Assembly (NCBI GenBank): GCA_034506395.1
Contig: JAPDPQ010000035.1
Location: 1 to 51,586, forward strand
Length of the DNA: 51,586 nt
Direction of reading: 5' to 3'
Origin: a candidate division KSB1 bacterium
GTDB lineage: Bacteria > Zhuqueibacterota > Zhuqueibacteria > Thermofontimicrobiales > Thermofontimicrobiaceae
Positions 1 to 8,784 of this stretch are shown here, piece after piece (within the stretch, counting starts at the first letter, position 1; every line of letters begins with the position of its first letter). The translations under genes were made by a program, and so were the position numbers. The notes under the pieces are model-generated. The model had not been told where the DNA came from and ran no database searches. It saw only the letters and a list, made by a program, of their open reading frames with translations.

Positions 1-1
1 A

Positions 2-835
2 TGGGCCAAGAGCTTCTATTTTTCGGCTCGATTTTTCCCGAAGGAGAAGCGCTGGGCGACGTATGCCGTGTATGGCTTCTGCCGCTATTCGGATAATTTG
101 ATCGATAATCCCAGGAACCGACCCAAGCAGCAGTTGATCAGTGAGGTGGCTTGCTTTCGGCGGGAGCTGCGACTGGCCTATCGCTGGGGCGAATCTGAGC
201 ACCCAATTTTGAAACCGTTCATTCTGGTGGCGAAAAAATACGGCATTCCCATCGAATATCCGCTCGATCTGCTGAAGGGCGTGGAGATGGACATCGAAGC
301 CACTCGCTATCAGAATTTTGATGAGCTGTACGTGTTCTGCTATCGGGTCGCCAGCGTGGTGGGACTGATGATGACGCACATCATGGGCTACAAGGACGAT
401 CGGGCGTTCGAATACGCTGAGAAATTGGGCGTTGCCATGCAGTTGACCAACATCCTGCGAGATGTGAAAGAGGATAAAGAAATGGGGCGCATCTACCTCC
501 CGCTGGATGAGCTGCAGCAGTTCGGTCTCACTGAGGCGGATGTGCTGAACGAGAATTTCAACGACCAATTCCGCCAATTGATCAAATTCCAGGTGGATCG
601 AGCGCATCAGTATTATCTCGAGGCGCAGGCAGGCATTCCCATGCTCAACACCGATTCCCAATTTGCCATCTATTCCGCCAGCAAAATCTATCAGGGCATT
701 CTGCGGAAGATCGAAGCGAGGGGGTACAATCCGTTCCTGGGGCGGGTGTATGTGCCGTTTGGCAAGAAGCTCAGGATTTTGATGGGGGAGGTTTTGAGGA
801 GTAGGGTGAGGATGGTGAGGGAAAAATTGGGGTAA
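2..835 (+). CDS. crtB: Phytoene synthase (5' truncated by window edge)
   Basis: Squalene/phytoene synthase family enzyme, expected to condense two geranylgeranyl-PP molecules head-to-head into phytoene, the first committed step to C40 carotenoids. The frame is open from base 2, so the gene starts outside the window and 277 residues are visible. The N-terminal AKSFYFSARFFPKEKR stretch matches the conserved start of the family domain. The two Asp-rich Mg-diphosphate motifs are present: DNLID at visible residues 31-35 and DVKED at 154-158, the latter inside NILRDVKED and followed by GRIYLP. Only about 10-30 N-terminal residues should be missing. It heads a same-strand carotenoid cluster. Squalene synthase-like HpnC/HpnD are relatives, but the CrtI, CruF and CrtW neighbours favour CrtB. 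Confidence 0.92.
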   Translation, partial: WAKSFYFSARFFPKEKRWATYAVYGFCRYSDNLIDNPRNRPKQQLISEVACFRRELRLAYRWGESEHPILKPFILVAKKYGIPIEYPLDLLKGVEMDIEATRYQNFDELYVFCYRVASVVGLMMTHIMGYKDDRAFEYAEKLGVAMQLTNILRDVKEDKEMGRIYLPLDELQQFGLTEADVLNENFNDQFRQLIKFQVDRAHQYYLEAQAGIPMLNTDSQFAIYSASKIYQGILRKIEARGYNPFLGRVYVPFGKKLRILMGEVLRSRVRMVREKLG

Positions 836-1260
836 GTGGGTAATTTGGTAATTGGGTAATTAGTGCCCGAACGAAAACTATTGAATTTGTAACGACATTG
901 TCATTCCGAACGAAGTGAGGAATCTGTTTTTTGCATAAGTATTGGACTTACAGATTTCTCTCCAGTTGGTGGAATGAAAGGTATCAGAATTTAAAATCAA
1001 GATTTTTTTCTGAGACCTTTAAATCAGCCAAAAGGCGGACCGCCAACTGGAGGCTCTGAGACCAAGAGTTTTTATTGGTCTTGGCTTAATGAGGTTAGGT
1101 AATTGGGGAAATCAGTATTTGGCAAAAAATGATTGTCTTATGCCCAACGGATAGATGAAGCCAACGGATTTTCTTAATGGTTGTCATCAGTTGGATTCAA
1201 CTATTAGTTGGTTGAAAAAATCGAGCAACAATTATTGGATTAGTAAAATAAAAATACCAG
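836..1260. other. Non-coding spacer with degenerate hairpin repeat
   Basis: No convincing gene. Around 897-980 there is a degenerate copy of the dispersed GTCATTCCGA...GAGGAATCT palindrome family that recurs through the window. A short stem, AGACCAA with TTGGTCT, lies near 1059-1081. Fragments of the word CCAACGGAT occur near 1145-1170. Confidence 0.5.
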
Positions 1261-1343
1261 ACAGGATTAACACGATTTGCAGGATAGGATATTAAAAAAT
1301 TTATCCTGTAAATTATCATCTTGTCAATCCTGTTCATCCTGTC
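1261..1343. repeat. Multi-word palindrome (ACAGGAT family)
   Basis: The left arm carries repeated words of the type ACAGGATTAACACGAT and GCAGGAT. The right arm carries the inverted words ATCCTGT, AATCCTGTTC and ATCCTGTC. The palindrome runs up to the start of the acyltransferase and supplies a spurious N-terminal extension of about 27 codons if a TTG at 1277 is taken as its start. Confidence 0.75.
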
Positions 1344-1357
1344 AAGAAAAGATAATA

Positions 1358-2065
1358 ATGATCAAAGCCAATCCCACTCGCTGGGCAAAATTTGTCTTTC
1401 ATATCTACGTGATGCGGCTGATGAAGCGGCAGTTTCATGCGTTTCATCTGTTCGGCGACTTGCCGCAGCCTGATCCCAATTTGCCGCTGCTGCTGATCCC
1501 CAATCACAGCACGTGGTGGGATGGATTTTTTGTCTATCTGCTGAACGATCAGATTTTGAAGCGAGAGCCGTATTTGATGATGCTGGATCGCCAGCTTGCC
1601 AAATACAGATTTTTCGCCCGCATTGGGGCATTCGGCATTACGCCTGGTGATAGGGAAAATGTCAATGAATCATTGAATTACACAGTCGAGCTCTTGCAGA
1701 AAAAGAATGTGATGATCACCATCTTCCCGCAGGGCATTTTGCTCCCCTGGGGCAAACGGCCATTGAATTTTAAGAAGGGGATCGAGGCGATCATTCAATT
1801 GTACCAGAAACCGATCAACATTCTGCCATTGGCCATCCGAGCTGAGTACGGCGGCGAGCAACGGGCTGAGGTCTTTTTCCAATTCGGCCAGAATTTGATC
1901 GTCGATACTGATTCCTTTCAGGGCGTGAAATGGCTGGAGAGCATTGAATTGGGTTTGTTGGATGATCTGGCTGAAAAGATAAATCGAGGAGAAAAAGGAA
2001 GGCAGATTTTGATAGGGAGGGGGTCGATAAATGTCAAAATGGATCGATTGTTTGGGAGAAAATAA
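1358..2065 (+). CDS. PlsC-type lysophospholipid acyltransferase-family protein
   Basis: Glycerophosphate/lysophospholipid acyltransferase-like protein of 235 residues. The catalytic HX4D motif is NHSTWWDG (His50, Asp55) and the second block is FPQG at 123-126, replacing the usual FPEG. ATG 1358 was chosen because the upstream in-frame TTG at 1277 lies inside a palindromic repeat. It sits between phytoene synthase and a carotenoid-type glycosyltransferase. Carotenoid glycoside acyltransferases (CruD-like) act on glycosylated carotenoids, so acylation of a carotenoid glycoside in the inner membrane is a reasonable inference. A general phospholipid acyltransferase cannot be excluded, and no sequence feature seen here fixes the acceptor. 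Confidence 0.8.
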   Translation: MIKANPTRWAKFVFHIYVMRLMKRQFHAFHLFGDLPQPDPNLPLLLIPNHSTWWDGFFVYLLNDQILKREPYLMMLDRQLAKYRFFARIGAFGITPGDRENVNESLNYTVELLQKKNVMITIFPQGILLPWGKRPLNFKKGIEAIIQLYQKPINILPLAIRAEYGGEQRAEVFFQFGQNLIVDTDSFQGVKWLESIELGLLDDLAEKINRGEKGRQILIGRGSINVKMDRLFGRK

Positions 2066-2170
2066 TTTTTTTTCCAATCCGTCAGATGGCCATGCCCGTC
2101 AACCTAAGCACATGAATGGAAAAACGCTGTCACTCTGAGGACAGTGTGTGTGAAAATGATTGATTTGCCT

Positions 2171-2270
2171 GTCATTCCGAACGGATCCGCCAACTGGCGG
2201 AGGAGTGAGGAATCCCTATCTCACAAAAACATTGTACTTTAACCAGATTCCTCGCTTCGCTCGGAATGAC
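2171..2270. repeat. Dispersed palindrome, GTCATTCCGA family
   Basis: An inverted repeat of about 100 bp: the left arm starts GTCATTCCGAACGGATCC and contains GAGTGAGGAATC; the right arm is GATTCCTCGCTTCGCTCGGA followed by ATGAC. Related copies lie near 2311-2399, 19377-19467, 21759-21850, 29134-29214 and 44446-44545. All are intergenic. Confidence 0.85.
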
Positions 2271-2310
2271 TATTTTGGTCATCTATTTGTTATTTTCGCA
2301 CGGTCTGGGG

Positions 2311-2399
2311 GCGTAGCGACGAAGAATCCCTTAGATAAATGCACGTACTTTCGATAGATCAAGAGATTCTTCGCTCCCTGCGGTCGCTCTGAATGACAT
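2311..2399. repeat. Dispersed palindrome, diverged copy
   Basis: Diverged member of the GTCATTCCGA palindrome family, immediately next to the copy at 2171-2270. Its arms are GGGGGCGTAGCGACGAAGAA and the partly complementary AGATTCTTCGCTCCCTGCGG, ending in TGAATGACATT. Two copies in a row make this spacer one of the densest repeat spots in the window. Confidence 0.7.
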
Positions 2400-2468
2400 T
2401 ACACTCTTATGTCGACGCCAATTGCTAATTTGCACAAAATAACCTGACGGATGAAATCTTAAAATTAA

Positions 2469-2496
2469 ATCCGTTGGGTTGTTTCAATCCGTTGGA
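2469..2496. repeat. 28-bp exact repeat shared with 11133-11160
   Basis: The 28 bases here are identical to those at 11133-11160; both begin ATCCGTTGGG and end CAATCCGTTGGA. A diverged copy is at 33851-33878. Each lies a short way upstream of a coding sequence. The ATCCGTTGG/CCAACGGAT word is shared with the hairpin array at 5553-7062. Confidence 0.85.
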
Positions 2497-2558
2497 GAAA
2501 ATTCTTTTTGCTTTTTACTTAACTCACTCAACTTACTTAACCACTCAACTAAAAGACA

Positions 2559-3680
2559 ATGGAAATCATTTTATACATCGCTCTGGGCATCCTTTTTCTG
2601 ATTCTCTCAACCACGCTGTTAAACTTTTTCACCGCACCCAGGATCGCCCGAGCGCCGAAACTACGAACAACGCCTAAAGTCTCGATTCTGATCCCCGCTC
2701 GGAATGAGGAACAGAACATCGGCAAATGCCTGGATGGGCTGACAAAACAGGATTATCCGAATTTCGAAATCATTGTGCTCAACGATCATTCGGATGATAA
2801 TACCCTACAGGTGATTCAGGAGCATCAAAAGCGGGACGAGCGAATCCAATCTATTAACGGCAAAGACCTGCCCGATGGCTGGCTGGGCAAGAACTGGGCC
2901 TGTCATCAACTCAGCCAGGTCGCCACGGGTGATATTTTCATTTTCACCGATGCGGATAATCGCCATGCCTCCTTCGCCGTGAAGAATACGGTGGCGCACA
3001 TTCAGAATTTGAAGCTGGGACTGATCTCCGCCTTTCCGCAGCAGTGGACCGTGACGCTGGCAGAGAAGATGATCGTGCCGATCATGGATATTTTCGTCTA
3101 TGGCACCCTGCCACTCTGGGCGACTTACTATCTGCCCTTCCCATCCATGGCGGCTGCCAATGGGCAATGGATCGCTTTCACCCGAGAGGCCTATCAGCAA
3201 CTCGGCGGCCACGAGACCGTGAAAAATGAATTGGTGGAAGATACTTTTTTAGCTCGGCTGGCGAAGAAAAAAAGGATCAAAATTTTAACCACAGCGGGGA
3301 CGGATGCCGTGTTCAGCCGTATGTACCAGAACGCCAACGAGGTCTGGCATGGCTTCTCGAAAAACTTTTATGGGCTGGCTGGGTATAATAACATTGTTTT
3401 TTTCGGGATCATCTTTTCCATGCTCATCGCCTTTGTGAGTCCGTATGTGTTATGGCTGGTCCCTGCTGTCCGAACGCTGGCTCTGGTGGCGATTGGAATG
3501 AATCTTTTGATCCGAATTCTGATTTCGATCAAATACAAACATCCCTTCTGGGTGAGCGTCCTGTTGCATCCGATTTCCATGCTTTATGCAGTTTTCATCG
3601 GGTTGAATTCATTTTTGAGCATCAATCGGGGGACGATTCGGTGGAAAGGGAGGGAGATTCGGGTGAGAGGTGGGCAGTAA
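2559..3680 (+). CDS. Family 2 glycosyltransferase, CruC/CrtQ-like
   Basis: Membrane-anchored GT2 of 373 residues. One N-terminal membrane segment (about 3-22) precedes a GT-A domain: VSILIPARNEE at 41-51, the DxD motif as TDAD (Asp131-Asp133), and VED at 226-228 in the acceptor-base region. Two or three hydrophobic segments follow after residue 280. The signature DGWLGKNWAC (106-115) is typical of carotenoid or hopanoid-associated glycosyltransferases such as CrtQ, CruC and HpnB. Lying between an acyltransferase and phytoene desaturase, it most likely glycosylates a hydroxy- or carboxy-carotenoid at the cytoplasmic face of the membrane. The substrate is inferred from context. The ribosome-binding site is weak. 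Confidence 0.85.
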   Translation: MEIILYIALGILFLILSTTLLNFFTAPRIARAPKLRTTPKVSILIPARNEEQNIGKCLDGLTKQDYPNFEIIVLNDHSDDNTLQVIQEHQKRDERIQSINGKDLPDGWLGKNWACHQLSQVATGDIFIFTDADNRHASFAVKNTVAHIQNLKLGLISAFPQQWTVTLAEKMIVPIMDIFVYGTLPLWATYYLPFPSMAAANGQWIAFTREAYQQLGGHETVKNELVEDTFLARLAKKKRIKILTTAGTDAVFSRMYQNANEVWHGFSKNFYGLAGYNNIVFFGIIFSMLIAFVSPYVLWLVPAVRTLALVAIGMNLLIRILISIKYKHPFWVSVLLHPISMLYAVFIGLNSFLSINRGTIRWKGREIRVRGGQ

Positions 3681-3683
3681 TCA

Positions 3684-3792
3684 GTAATCAGTAATCAGTG
3701 ATCAGTAATCAGTGATCAGTAATCAGTTGGCAGTCAGCAGCCTTCAGTCAGCGGTTGCAAATAAGCAGTGACCAGTGATCAGTAAACAGTAT
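3684..3792. repeat. CAGTAATCAGT-type simple repeat
   Basis: Irregular tandem words CAGTAATCAGT, CAGTGATCAGT and CAGTTGGCAGT. A counterpart with inverted words (ACTGATCACTG) lies at about 21420-21500. It is non-coding and directly follows the glycosyltransferase stop codon. Confidence 0.75.
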
Positions 3793-3796
3793 GCTT

Positions 3797-4004
3797 TCAA
3801 ACAAAGTTTTTGTTTTTAGATTGGAGGAGTTGTATAGAGACCAAAGATTCATGCAAAATTTGGTTTAGATCTTTAAAGATTTTGATATCTAATTTCTGTA
3901 GTTCTGGTTTTTGGTTGCACTTACCAAGAACAATATTACAGCCACGGATAATCGAGGCTATTTGTGAAAAAAAAATTTAATAAAATCACTGGCTGTTTTA
4001 TCAT
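3797..4004 (-). pseudogene. Possible small gene broken at a 9-A tract
   Basis: On the minus strand an ATG at 4004 opens MIKQPVILLNFFF and then shifts frame at a run of nine A/T bases (3967-3975). The next frame continues for about 55 codons (FSQIASIIRGCNIVLGKC onwards) to a TGA at 3797. Read together they would give about 68 residues. No family is recognised, and no strong ribosome-binding site is seen. It may be a decayed gene or chance coding potential in a 390-bp spacer. Confidence 0.22.
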
Positions 4005-4069
4005 CTTTGGGCAATCATATTCAACGACAGGCAAAGCAAAAATCAACTTAGCGAGAGAGGGAATATTTG

Positions 4070-5545
4070 ATGAAAAAGAAGATAATCGTTATCGGCGGTG
4101 GGTTTGGCGGATTGGCAGTAGCCAATCGGCTGGCTGCCAAAGGTCATGAAGTGCATTTGTATGAAAAGCGGGACAAGCTGGGTGGTCGGGGTTATCAGTA
4201 CGAAATTAATGGATTCAAATTCGATGGTGGACCGACCGTTATGACAGCACCCTATATTTTTGATGAAATATTCGAGGCAGCAGGAAAGAAGCGGGAAGAT
4301 TATTTCAAGCTGGTGCCGCTTGATCCGTTCTATCGCCTGTTTGCGCCCGATGGCCGTTCATTCGATTATCGGCATCGACACGAGGACATGATTAAGGAGA
4401 TCGAGAAATGGAATCCTGCGGACGTGAAGGGCTACAATAAATTTGTTGAGCAGACCAAAAAGATGTTCAATCTGTTTCATCCCTACACCGATCAGCCGTT
4501 CCTCGAATTCAAGAAAATGCTGAAAATCATGCCTGGCGTGATGCGGCTACAGGGGCAGTTGAGCACTTATACGTTCGTCTCTCGCTATATCAAAGATGAA
4601 TATCTACGGCGGTTCTTTTCATTCCACCCGCTCTTGGTGGGCGGCAGTCCGTTCAAAACGCCTGCACTATACACATTGATCGTTCAATTTGAGAAGGAGT
4701 GGGGCGTTCATTACGCCATTGGCGGAACAGGTTCGGTAGTGGAAGGTTTGGGACGGCTGTTCAAAGAGCTCGGCGGCAAAGTTTATCTTGAAACCGAAGT
4801 CAAGGAGATTTTGGTAAACGGTCGCAAAGTGACGGGCGTGCGGTTGGCTGACGGGACGAAAGAGGCTGCCGATGTGGTGGTTTGCAATGGCGATGTGTCC
4901 TATTCCTATCGCTATTTGATCCCCGAACAATATCGCAAGAAGTACACCAATCGTTTTATTGACAAAATGAAGTACAGCATGTCGCTGGTAGTGATATATT
5001 TTGGCACGAAAAGGCGCTATCTCGATTCTCGACTGGCGCATCACAATATCATGTTTGCGTCTCGATATAAGAGCTTGCTCAAAGATATTACCACAGGGGA
5101 CAAACTGCCTGAAGATTTTTCGCTTTATCTGCACATGCCGACGATCACCGATGAGTCCATTGCGCCGAAGGGCTGCGAGTCGTTTTACGTGTTATCCCTG
5201 GTGCCGACGCTGCGGGCTAAAATTGATTGGGAGAAAGAGATCGAGCCGTACAAAGAGAAGATTTTAAAATATCTGGAGGATCATTATCTGCCAGATTTGC
5301 GTGCGAATATTATTGCGCTGCATCATATCGATCCGCCGCATTTTCAGAACACGCTGAATAGCTATCTCGGAGCAGCGTTTGCCGTGCAGCCCAGTCTGCT
5401 CCAATCGGGCTACTGGCGGCCGCACAACAAGTCGGAGGAATTCGACAATCTTTATTTTGTCGGAGCAGGGACGCATCCTGGGGCAGGAGTGCCAGCCGTG
5501 CTTTCGTCGGGGAAGATTGCGGCAGAATTAATTGATCCAAGTTGA
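4070..5545 (+). CDS. crtI: Phytoene desaturase (CrtI family)
   Basis: FAD-dependent carotenoid desaturase of 491 residues, the usual CrtI length. The N-terminal dinucleotide-binding fold is [20 protein letters not shown] (glycines at 9-14), followed by the CrtI-type [35 protein letters not shown] lies mid-protein. The C-terminal FAD motif [19 protein letters not shown] is intact. ATG 4070 is preceded by GAGAGAGGG at good spacing; an adjacent TTG at 4067 is less likely. The enzyme should desaturate phytoene towards neurosporene or lycopene at the membrane. A CrtD- or CrtO-like role on a later intermediate is possible, but as the only CrtI homolog visible it is most simply the phytoene desaturase. 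Confidence 0.93.
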   Translation: MKKKIIVIGGGFGGLAVANRLAAKGHEVHLYEKRDKLGGRGYQYEINGFKFDGGPTVMTAPYIFDEIFEAAGKKREDYFKLVPLDPFYRLFAPDGRSFDYRHRHEDMIKEIEKWNPADVKGYNKFVEQTKKMFNLFHPYTDQPFLEFKKMLKIMPGVMRLQGQLSTYTFVSRYIKDEYLRRFFSFHPLLVGGSPFKTPALYTLIVQFEKEWGVHYAIGGTGSVVEGLGRLFKELGGKVYLETEVKEILVNGRKVTGVRLADGTKEAADVVVCNGDVSYSYRYLIPEQYRKKYTNRFIDKMKYSMSLVVIYFGTKRRYLDSRLAHHNIMFASRYKSLLKDITTGDKLPEDFSLYLHMPTITDESIAPKGCESFYVLSLVPTLRAKIDWEKEIEPYKEKILKYLEDHYLPDLRANIIALHHIDPPHFQNTLNSYLGAAFAVQPSLLQSGYWRPHNKSEEFDNLYFVGAGTHPGAGVPAVLSSGKIAAELIDPS

Positions 5546-5552
5546 TTTATTT

Positions 5553-5985
5553 CCCCACGGATGATAGGACTAGCGCTGATGATTTTTCTAATATGTCATC
5601 TGTGGTGGTTCTATCATCCGTTGGGAGAGAAAAATTAAATCCCCACGGATGATAGGACTAGCGCTGATGATTTTTCTAATATGTCATCTGTGGTGGTTCT
5701 ATCATCCGTTGGGAGAGAAAAATTAAATCCCCACGGATGATAGGACTAGCGCTGATGATTTTTTTAATAAAGCTATCTGTGGCTGTTCTATCATCTGTTG
5801 TGAGAAATAAAATAAATCCCCACGGATGATAGGATTAACGATGATGATTTTTCTTATATGTCATCTGTGGTGGTTCTATCATCCGTTGGGAGAGAAAAAT
5901 TAAATCCTCACGGATCATAAGACAACCACTGATATTTTTTTAAAAAAATTATCCGTGGCTGTTCTATCATCAGCGGGGCAAAAGA
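5553..5985. repeat. Array of five ~88-bp hairpin repeats
   Basis: Five head-to-tail units begin at 5553, 5641, 5729, 5818 and 5906 (periods 88, 88, 89, 88). The first two are nearly identical and the fifth is diverged. Each unit is a nested palindrome: the left arm is CCCCACGGATGATAGGAC then GCTGATGAT, and the right arm is GTCATCTGTGG then TTCTATCATCCGTTGGG. There are no unique spacers, so this is not a CRISPR array. It ends about 20 bp before the GxxExxY gene, and three more degenerate units follow that gene. Confidence 0.93.
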
Positions 5986-6004
5986 GAGGGAGGGTTATCC
6001 GATT

Positions 6005-6805
6005 ATGGATTTGCTTTATGGCAACCTAACTTATCAAATCCGTAAAGCGATATTTTATGTTCATAATCACCTCGGATATGGGCTTACTGAGGAAATTTAT
6101 CATCAAGGCTTGAAATGCTATTTTGAAAAGAATGGGATTCAGCACAAATCGAAACAGCGAGAGTCATTATTTCATCGAGGGAAAAGCATCGCAACCTTTG
6201 AATGTGATTTTCTTATTGAAGACCTTGTCATTCTGGAATTGAAAGTTATTCAAAGCAAGTTTTCGCAAGACCATCTTCGGCAAATGCTTGAATATTTAAA
6301 ATTCTGGAACAAGAAACTTGGCTTATTGATAAATTTTGGATTTGAAAAAGCGAATATCCAAAGGTCGCTCTATTCTGAAAAAGATAAAAAATTATCTGAA
6401 AATTATGATCATTTTAAAAATCGACTTTGTGATGATGACAGAAAGGAATTGGCCGAAATAAGAAAAGCAATATTGAATGTGTTTGAAATTCACGGATTGG
6501 GATATGGCGACAGGATTTATTATGAGCTTTTGAAAGCTGAATTGAGTTTTAAGAATATGAATTGGAAAATGGATGTTGAAGTCCCAATATTTTTCGATGA
6601 CGTTTTTTTGAGAAATTTTGAAATTCCATTTTTATTGGTTAATGACAAATTTCTGCTTGGGGTAAAAGCGCTTGCTGATGAAATTTCATCATATGATATT
6701 GCCAGAACATTGACATATTTGAGAAAATTAAACGTGAGATTTGGGCTATTTGTAAATTTTGGTAAGGAAGAGTTGCAAGTACGAGGAGTCTATAATAAAA
6801 GCTAA
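6005..6805 (+). CDS. Tandem two-domain GxxExxY protein (PD-(D/E)XK fold)
   Basis: A 266-residue protein made of two copies of the GxxExxY domain (PDDEXK_3-like), which is normally a stand-alone protein of about 125 residues. Domain 1 (about 5-123) has GLTEEIY at 26-32 and a nuclease-like core with Asp68 in FECDFL and Glu78-x-Lys80 in LELK. Domain 2 (about 146-266) has GYGDRIY at 166-172, but Pro208 and Gly219 occupy the Asp and Glu positions, with Lys221 kept. It is therefore probably catalytically dead. A GGGAGGG ribosome-binding site precedes ATG 6005. The gene is flanked by five upstream and three downstream hairpin repeats and is unrelated to the carotenoid genes around it. The biochemical role of the family is not established. 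Confidence 0.85.
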   Translation: MDLLYGNLTYQIRKAIFYVHNHLGYGLTEEIYHQGLKCYFEKNGIQHKSKQRESLFHRGKSIATFECDFLIEDLVILELKVIQSKFSQDHLRQMLEYLKFWNKKLGLLINFGFEKANIQRSLYSEKDKKLSENYDHFKNRLCDDDRKELAEIRKAILNVFEIHGLGYGDRIYYELLKAELSFKNMNWKMDVEVPIFFDDVFLRNFEIPFLLVNDKFLLGVKALADEISSYDIARTLTYLRKLNVRFGLFVNFGKEELQVRGVYNKS

Positions 6806-6810
6806 AAGTC

Positions 6811-7062
6811 CCCACAGATGATAAAACTACCACGGATGATTTTCTCAGGTAGGCTATCGGTGGCTGTTATATTATCCATGGGGAGAAAAAATGAATCCTT
6901 ACGGATGATAAGACCGCTGCAGATAGTTTCTTAGGAAAATTATCAGAGGATGTTCTATCATCAGCGGGGCAAAAAAATAATATTTTCCCGAATGATAAGA
7001 CCGCTCCAGATGTTTTTTCAGGAAGCTTATCCGTGGTTGTTTTATCATCCGTTGGGTATAAA
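6811..7062. repeat. Three degenerate hairpin repeats downstream of GxxExxY gene
   Basis: Three diverged units of the 5553-5985 family begin at about 6811 (CCCCACAGATGATAAAAC), 6896 (CCTTACGGATGATAAGAC) and 6985 (TTCCCGAATGATAAGACC). Each ends in an inverted arm such as TTTTATCATCCGTTGGG. They fill the gap between the GxxExxY gene and the carotenoid oxygenase. Confidence 0.85.
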
Positions 7063-7081
7063 TCAAAAAAGGTGAGAGTAT

Positions 7082-8500
7082 ATGTCAAAAATTTACGATC
7101 TGGGCCTGACGAAAACCAAATCCGAATTCACAAATCAGGATTTGCCAGTCACAGGCAAAATCCCAGGTTGGCTGAAGGGCACCCTGTTCCGCAATGGTCC
7201 TGGGACGTTCGAGCTGGCACATGAAAAATATCGCCATTGGTTCGATGGCCTGGCCATGCTGCATAAATTTGTTATTGCCGAAGGCAAGGTGAAATATTCA
7301 AATAAATTTCTCAACTGTGCTGCCTACGATGAAGCCATGGCAACAGGACTGGTGCGCTATTCGGAATTCGCCACCGATCCAAGCCGCTCTCGATTGGGTA
7401 AAATTTTTGCTGTGTTCGATCAACGAATCACCGATAGCGCCAAAGTCAATCTGGCTAAAATTGCGGGCAAATACCTGGCACTGGGCGAGACATCGAAGCA
7501 GCTCGAATTCGATCCGAAGACGATGAAGGCGCTGGGCGTTTTTTATTATGAGAAAAAGTACAAGCAACACATCACCACGGTCCATCCGCAGTTTGATCTC
7601 AATGAAAATATGGTTTATCAATTGATCACCCGATTCAGTCGGGTGAGCCATTATCGTTTCGTGCGGATTTCTCCTGACGGGCGGACCAAGGTCGTGGGCG
7701 AAATTCCCGTCAGCAAGCCAGCCTACATGCACAGCTTCGGTTTGAGCCCAAACTACTTGATTTTGACTGAATATCCACTGGTGGTGCAACCGCTGGCGCT
7801 GCTGTTTCAGATCAAGCCGTTCATCGAAAATTTCAAATGGCAGCCGAAGCGGGGCACCGTGTTTCACATCATGGAGCGGGCCTCGGGCAAAGTGATCGCC
7901 CAAATCAAAACCGATCCGTTTTTCGCCTTTCATCATATCAACGCCTTCGAACAGGGCGATGAATTGGTGGTGGATATGAACGGTTATCCCGATGCCGAGG
8001 TGATCAAAGCGTTCTACCTCGATCGAATGAAAACCCCAGATTATGAAATCCCATTCGGTGATCTGCGGCGCTACCGCATCAATCTGAAAACCAAAACGAT
8101 TCGCCAGGAAATCCTATCCGATGAATGCCTGGAGCTGAGCAACTTCGATTATCAGCGTTATCAATTTGATGGCAATTATCGGTTTGTCTATGGCGTGAGT
8201 ATCAATAAAAACAAGCGCCAGGGGTTTTACAATCAACTGGTGAAATTCGATCTCAAGGGCGGCCAGACGAAAATCTGGTTTGAAGAGCATAGTTATCCAG
8301 GCGAGCCGATTTTTGTCGGCATGCCCTATCGGACCCGAGAGGACGATGGTGTTCTTTTGTCTGTCATTCTTGATGAACGGACTGAGCGATCGTACCTATT
8401 GATACTTGATGCGGAATCGATGCAAGAGATCGCCCGTGCTGAAGTACCACAGCCGATTCTATTCGGATATCATGGAGCATTTTGGGGTCAAATATTTTGA
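7082..8500 (+). CDS. Carotenoid cleavage oxygenase (RPE65/CCD family)
   Basis: Non-heme Fe(II) carotenoid or apocarotenoid oxygenase of 472 residues with no signal peptide. The N-terminal family block is FRNGPGTF...HWFDGLAMLHKF. All four iron-ligand histidines are identifiable: His168 (TTVHPQFD), His217 (YMHSFGLSPNYLILTEYP), His284 (FAFHHINAFE) and His464 (GYHGAFW). ATG 7082 follows AGGTGAGAG. The enzyme should split a polyene double bond with O2 to give aldehydes or ketones; the cut position and substrate cannot be read from sequence. Inside a carotenoid cluster it may make a retinal-like apocarotenoid or trim the end product. It belongs to the RPE65/CCD type, not the Blh type. Confidence 0.9.
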   Translation: MSKIYDLGLTKTKSEFTNQDLPVTGKIPGWLKGTLFRNGPGTFELAHEKYRHWFDGLAMLHKFVIAEGKVKYSNKFLNCAAYDEAMATGLVRYSEFATDPSRSRLGKIFAVFDQRITDSAKVNLAKIAGKYLALGETSKQLEFDPKTMKALGVFYYEKKYKQHITTVHPQFDLNENMVYQLITRFSRVSHYRFVRISPDGRTKVVGEIPVSKPAYMHSFGLSPNYLILTEYPLVVQPLALLFQIKPFIENFKWQPKRGTVFHIMERASGKVIAQIKTDPFFAFHHINAFEQGDELVVDMNGYPDAEVIKAFYLDRMKTPDYEIPFGDLRRYRINLKTKTIRQEILSDECLELSNFDYQRYQFDGNYRFVYGVSINKNKRQGFYNQLVKFDLKGGQTKIWFEEHSYPGEPIFVGMPYRTREDDGVLLSVILDERTERSYLLILDAESMQEIARAEVPQPILFGYHGAFWGQIF

Positions 8501-8784
8501 TGAATTTTAATGCGTTTGAGAAAATTCCAAAAAAGAATAATCAAATGACAAAAAAATTTCAAAAAGCAATACACAAAGCCAAAAGCCATCCCATATTCTG
8601 AAGCCGTTGAAAAGAGAAAGCCAATATTTGCATTTAGAAATTAGGGATGGAAAACTATTTGGATTTTGTTTTTTATAATTCGAAATGTTTTGGATAATGA
8701 GTAGTAGAATTCCCAAAATTTATCGCTTTCTCTGAAAGGGGAAGGGGGAATGAGATTCAGAAATTTGTGAAAGGAGTGAATGAT

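Noticed and set aside
2160..2357. Small open frame between the acyltransferase and glycosyltransferase
   Set aside because: It is entirely made of palindromic repeat DNA.
5553..5985. CRISPR array suspicion for the regular 88-bp repeats
   Set aside because: There are no unique spacers between repeats, units are whole palindromes, and no Cas genes are nearby.
7298..7936. Minus-strand open frame of 212 codons opposite the carotenoid oxygenase
   Set aside because: It is a shadow frame; the plus strand has all four iron ligands.
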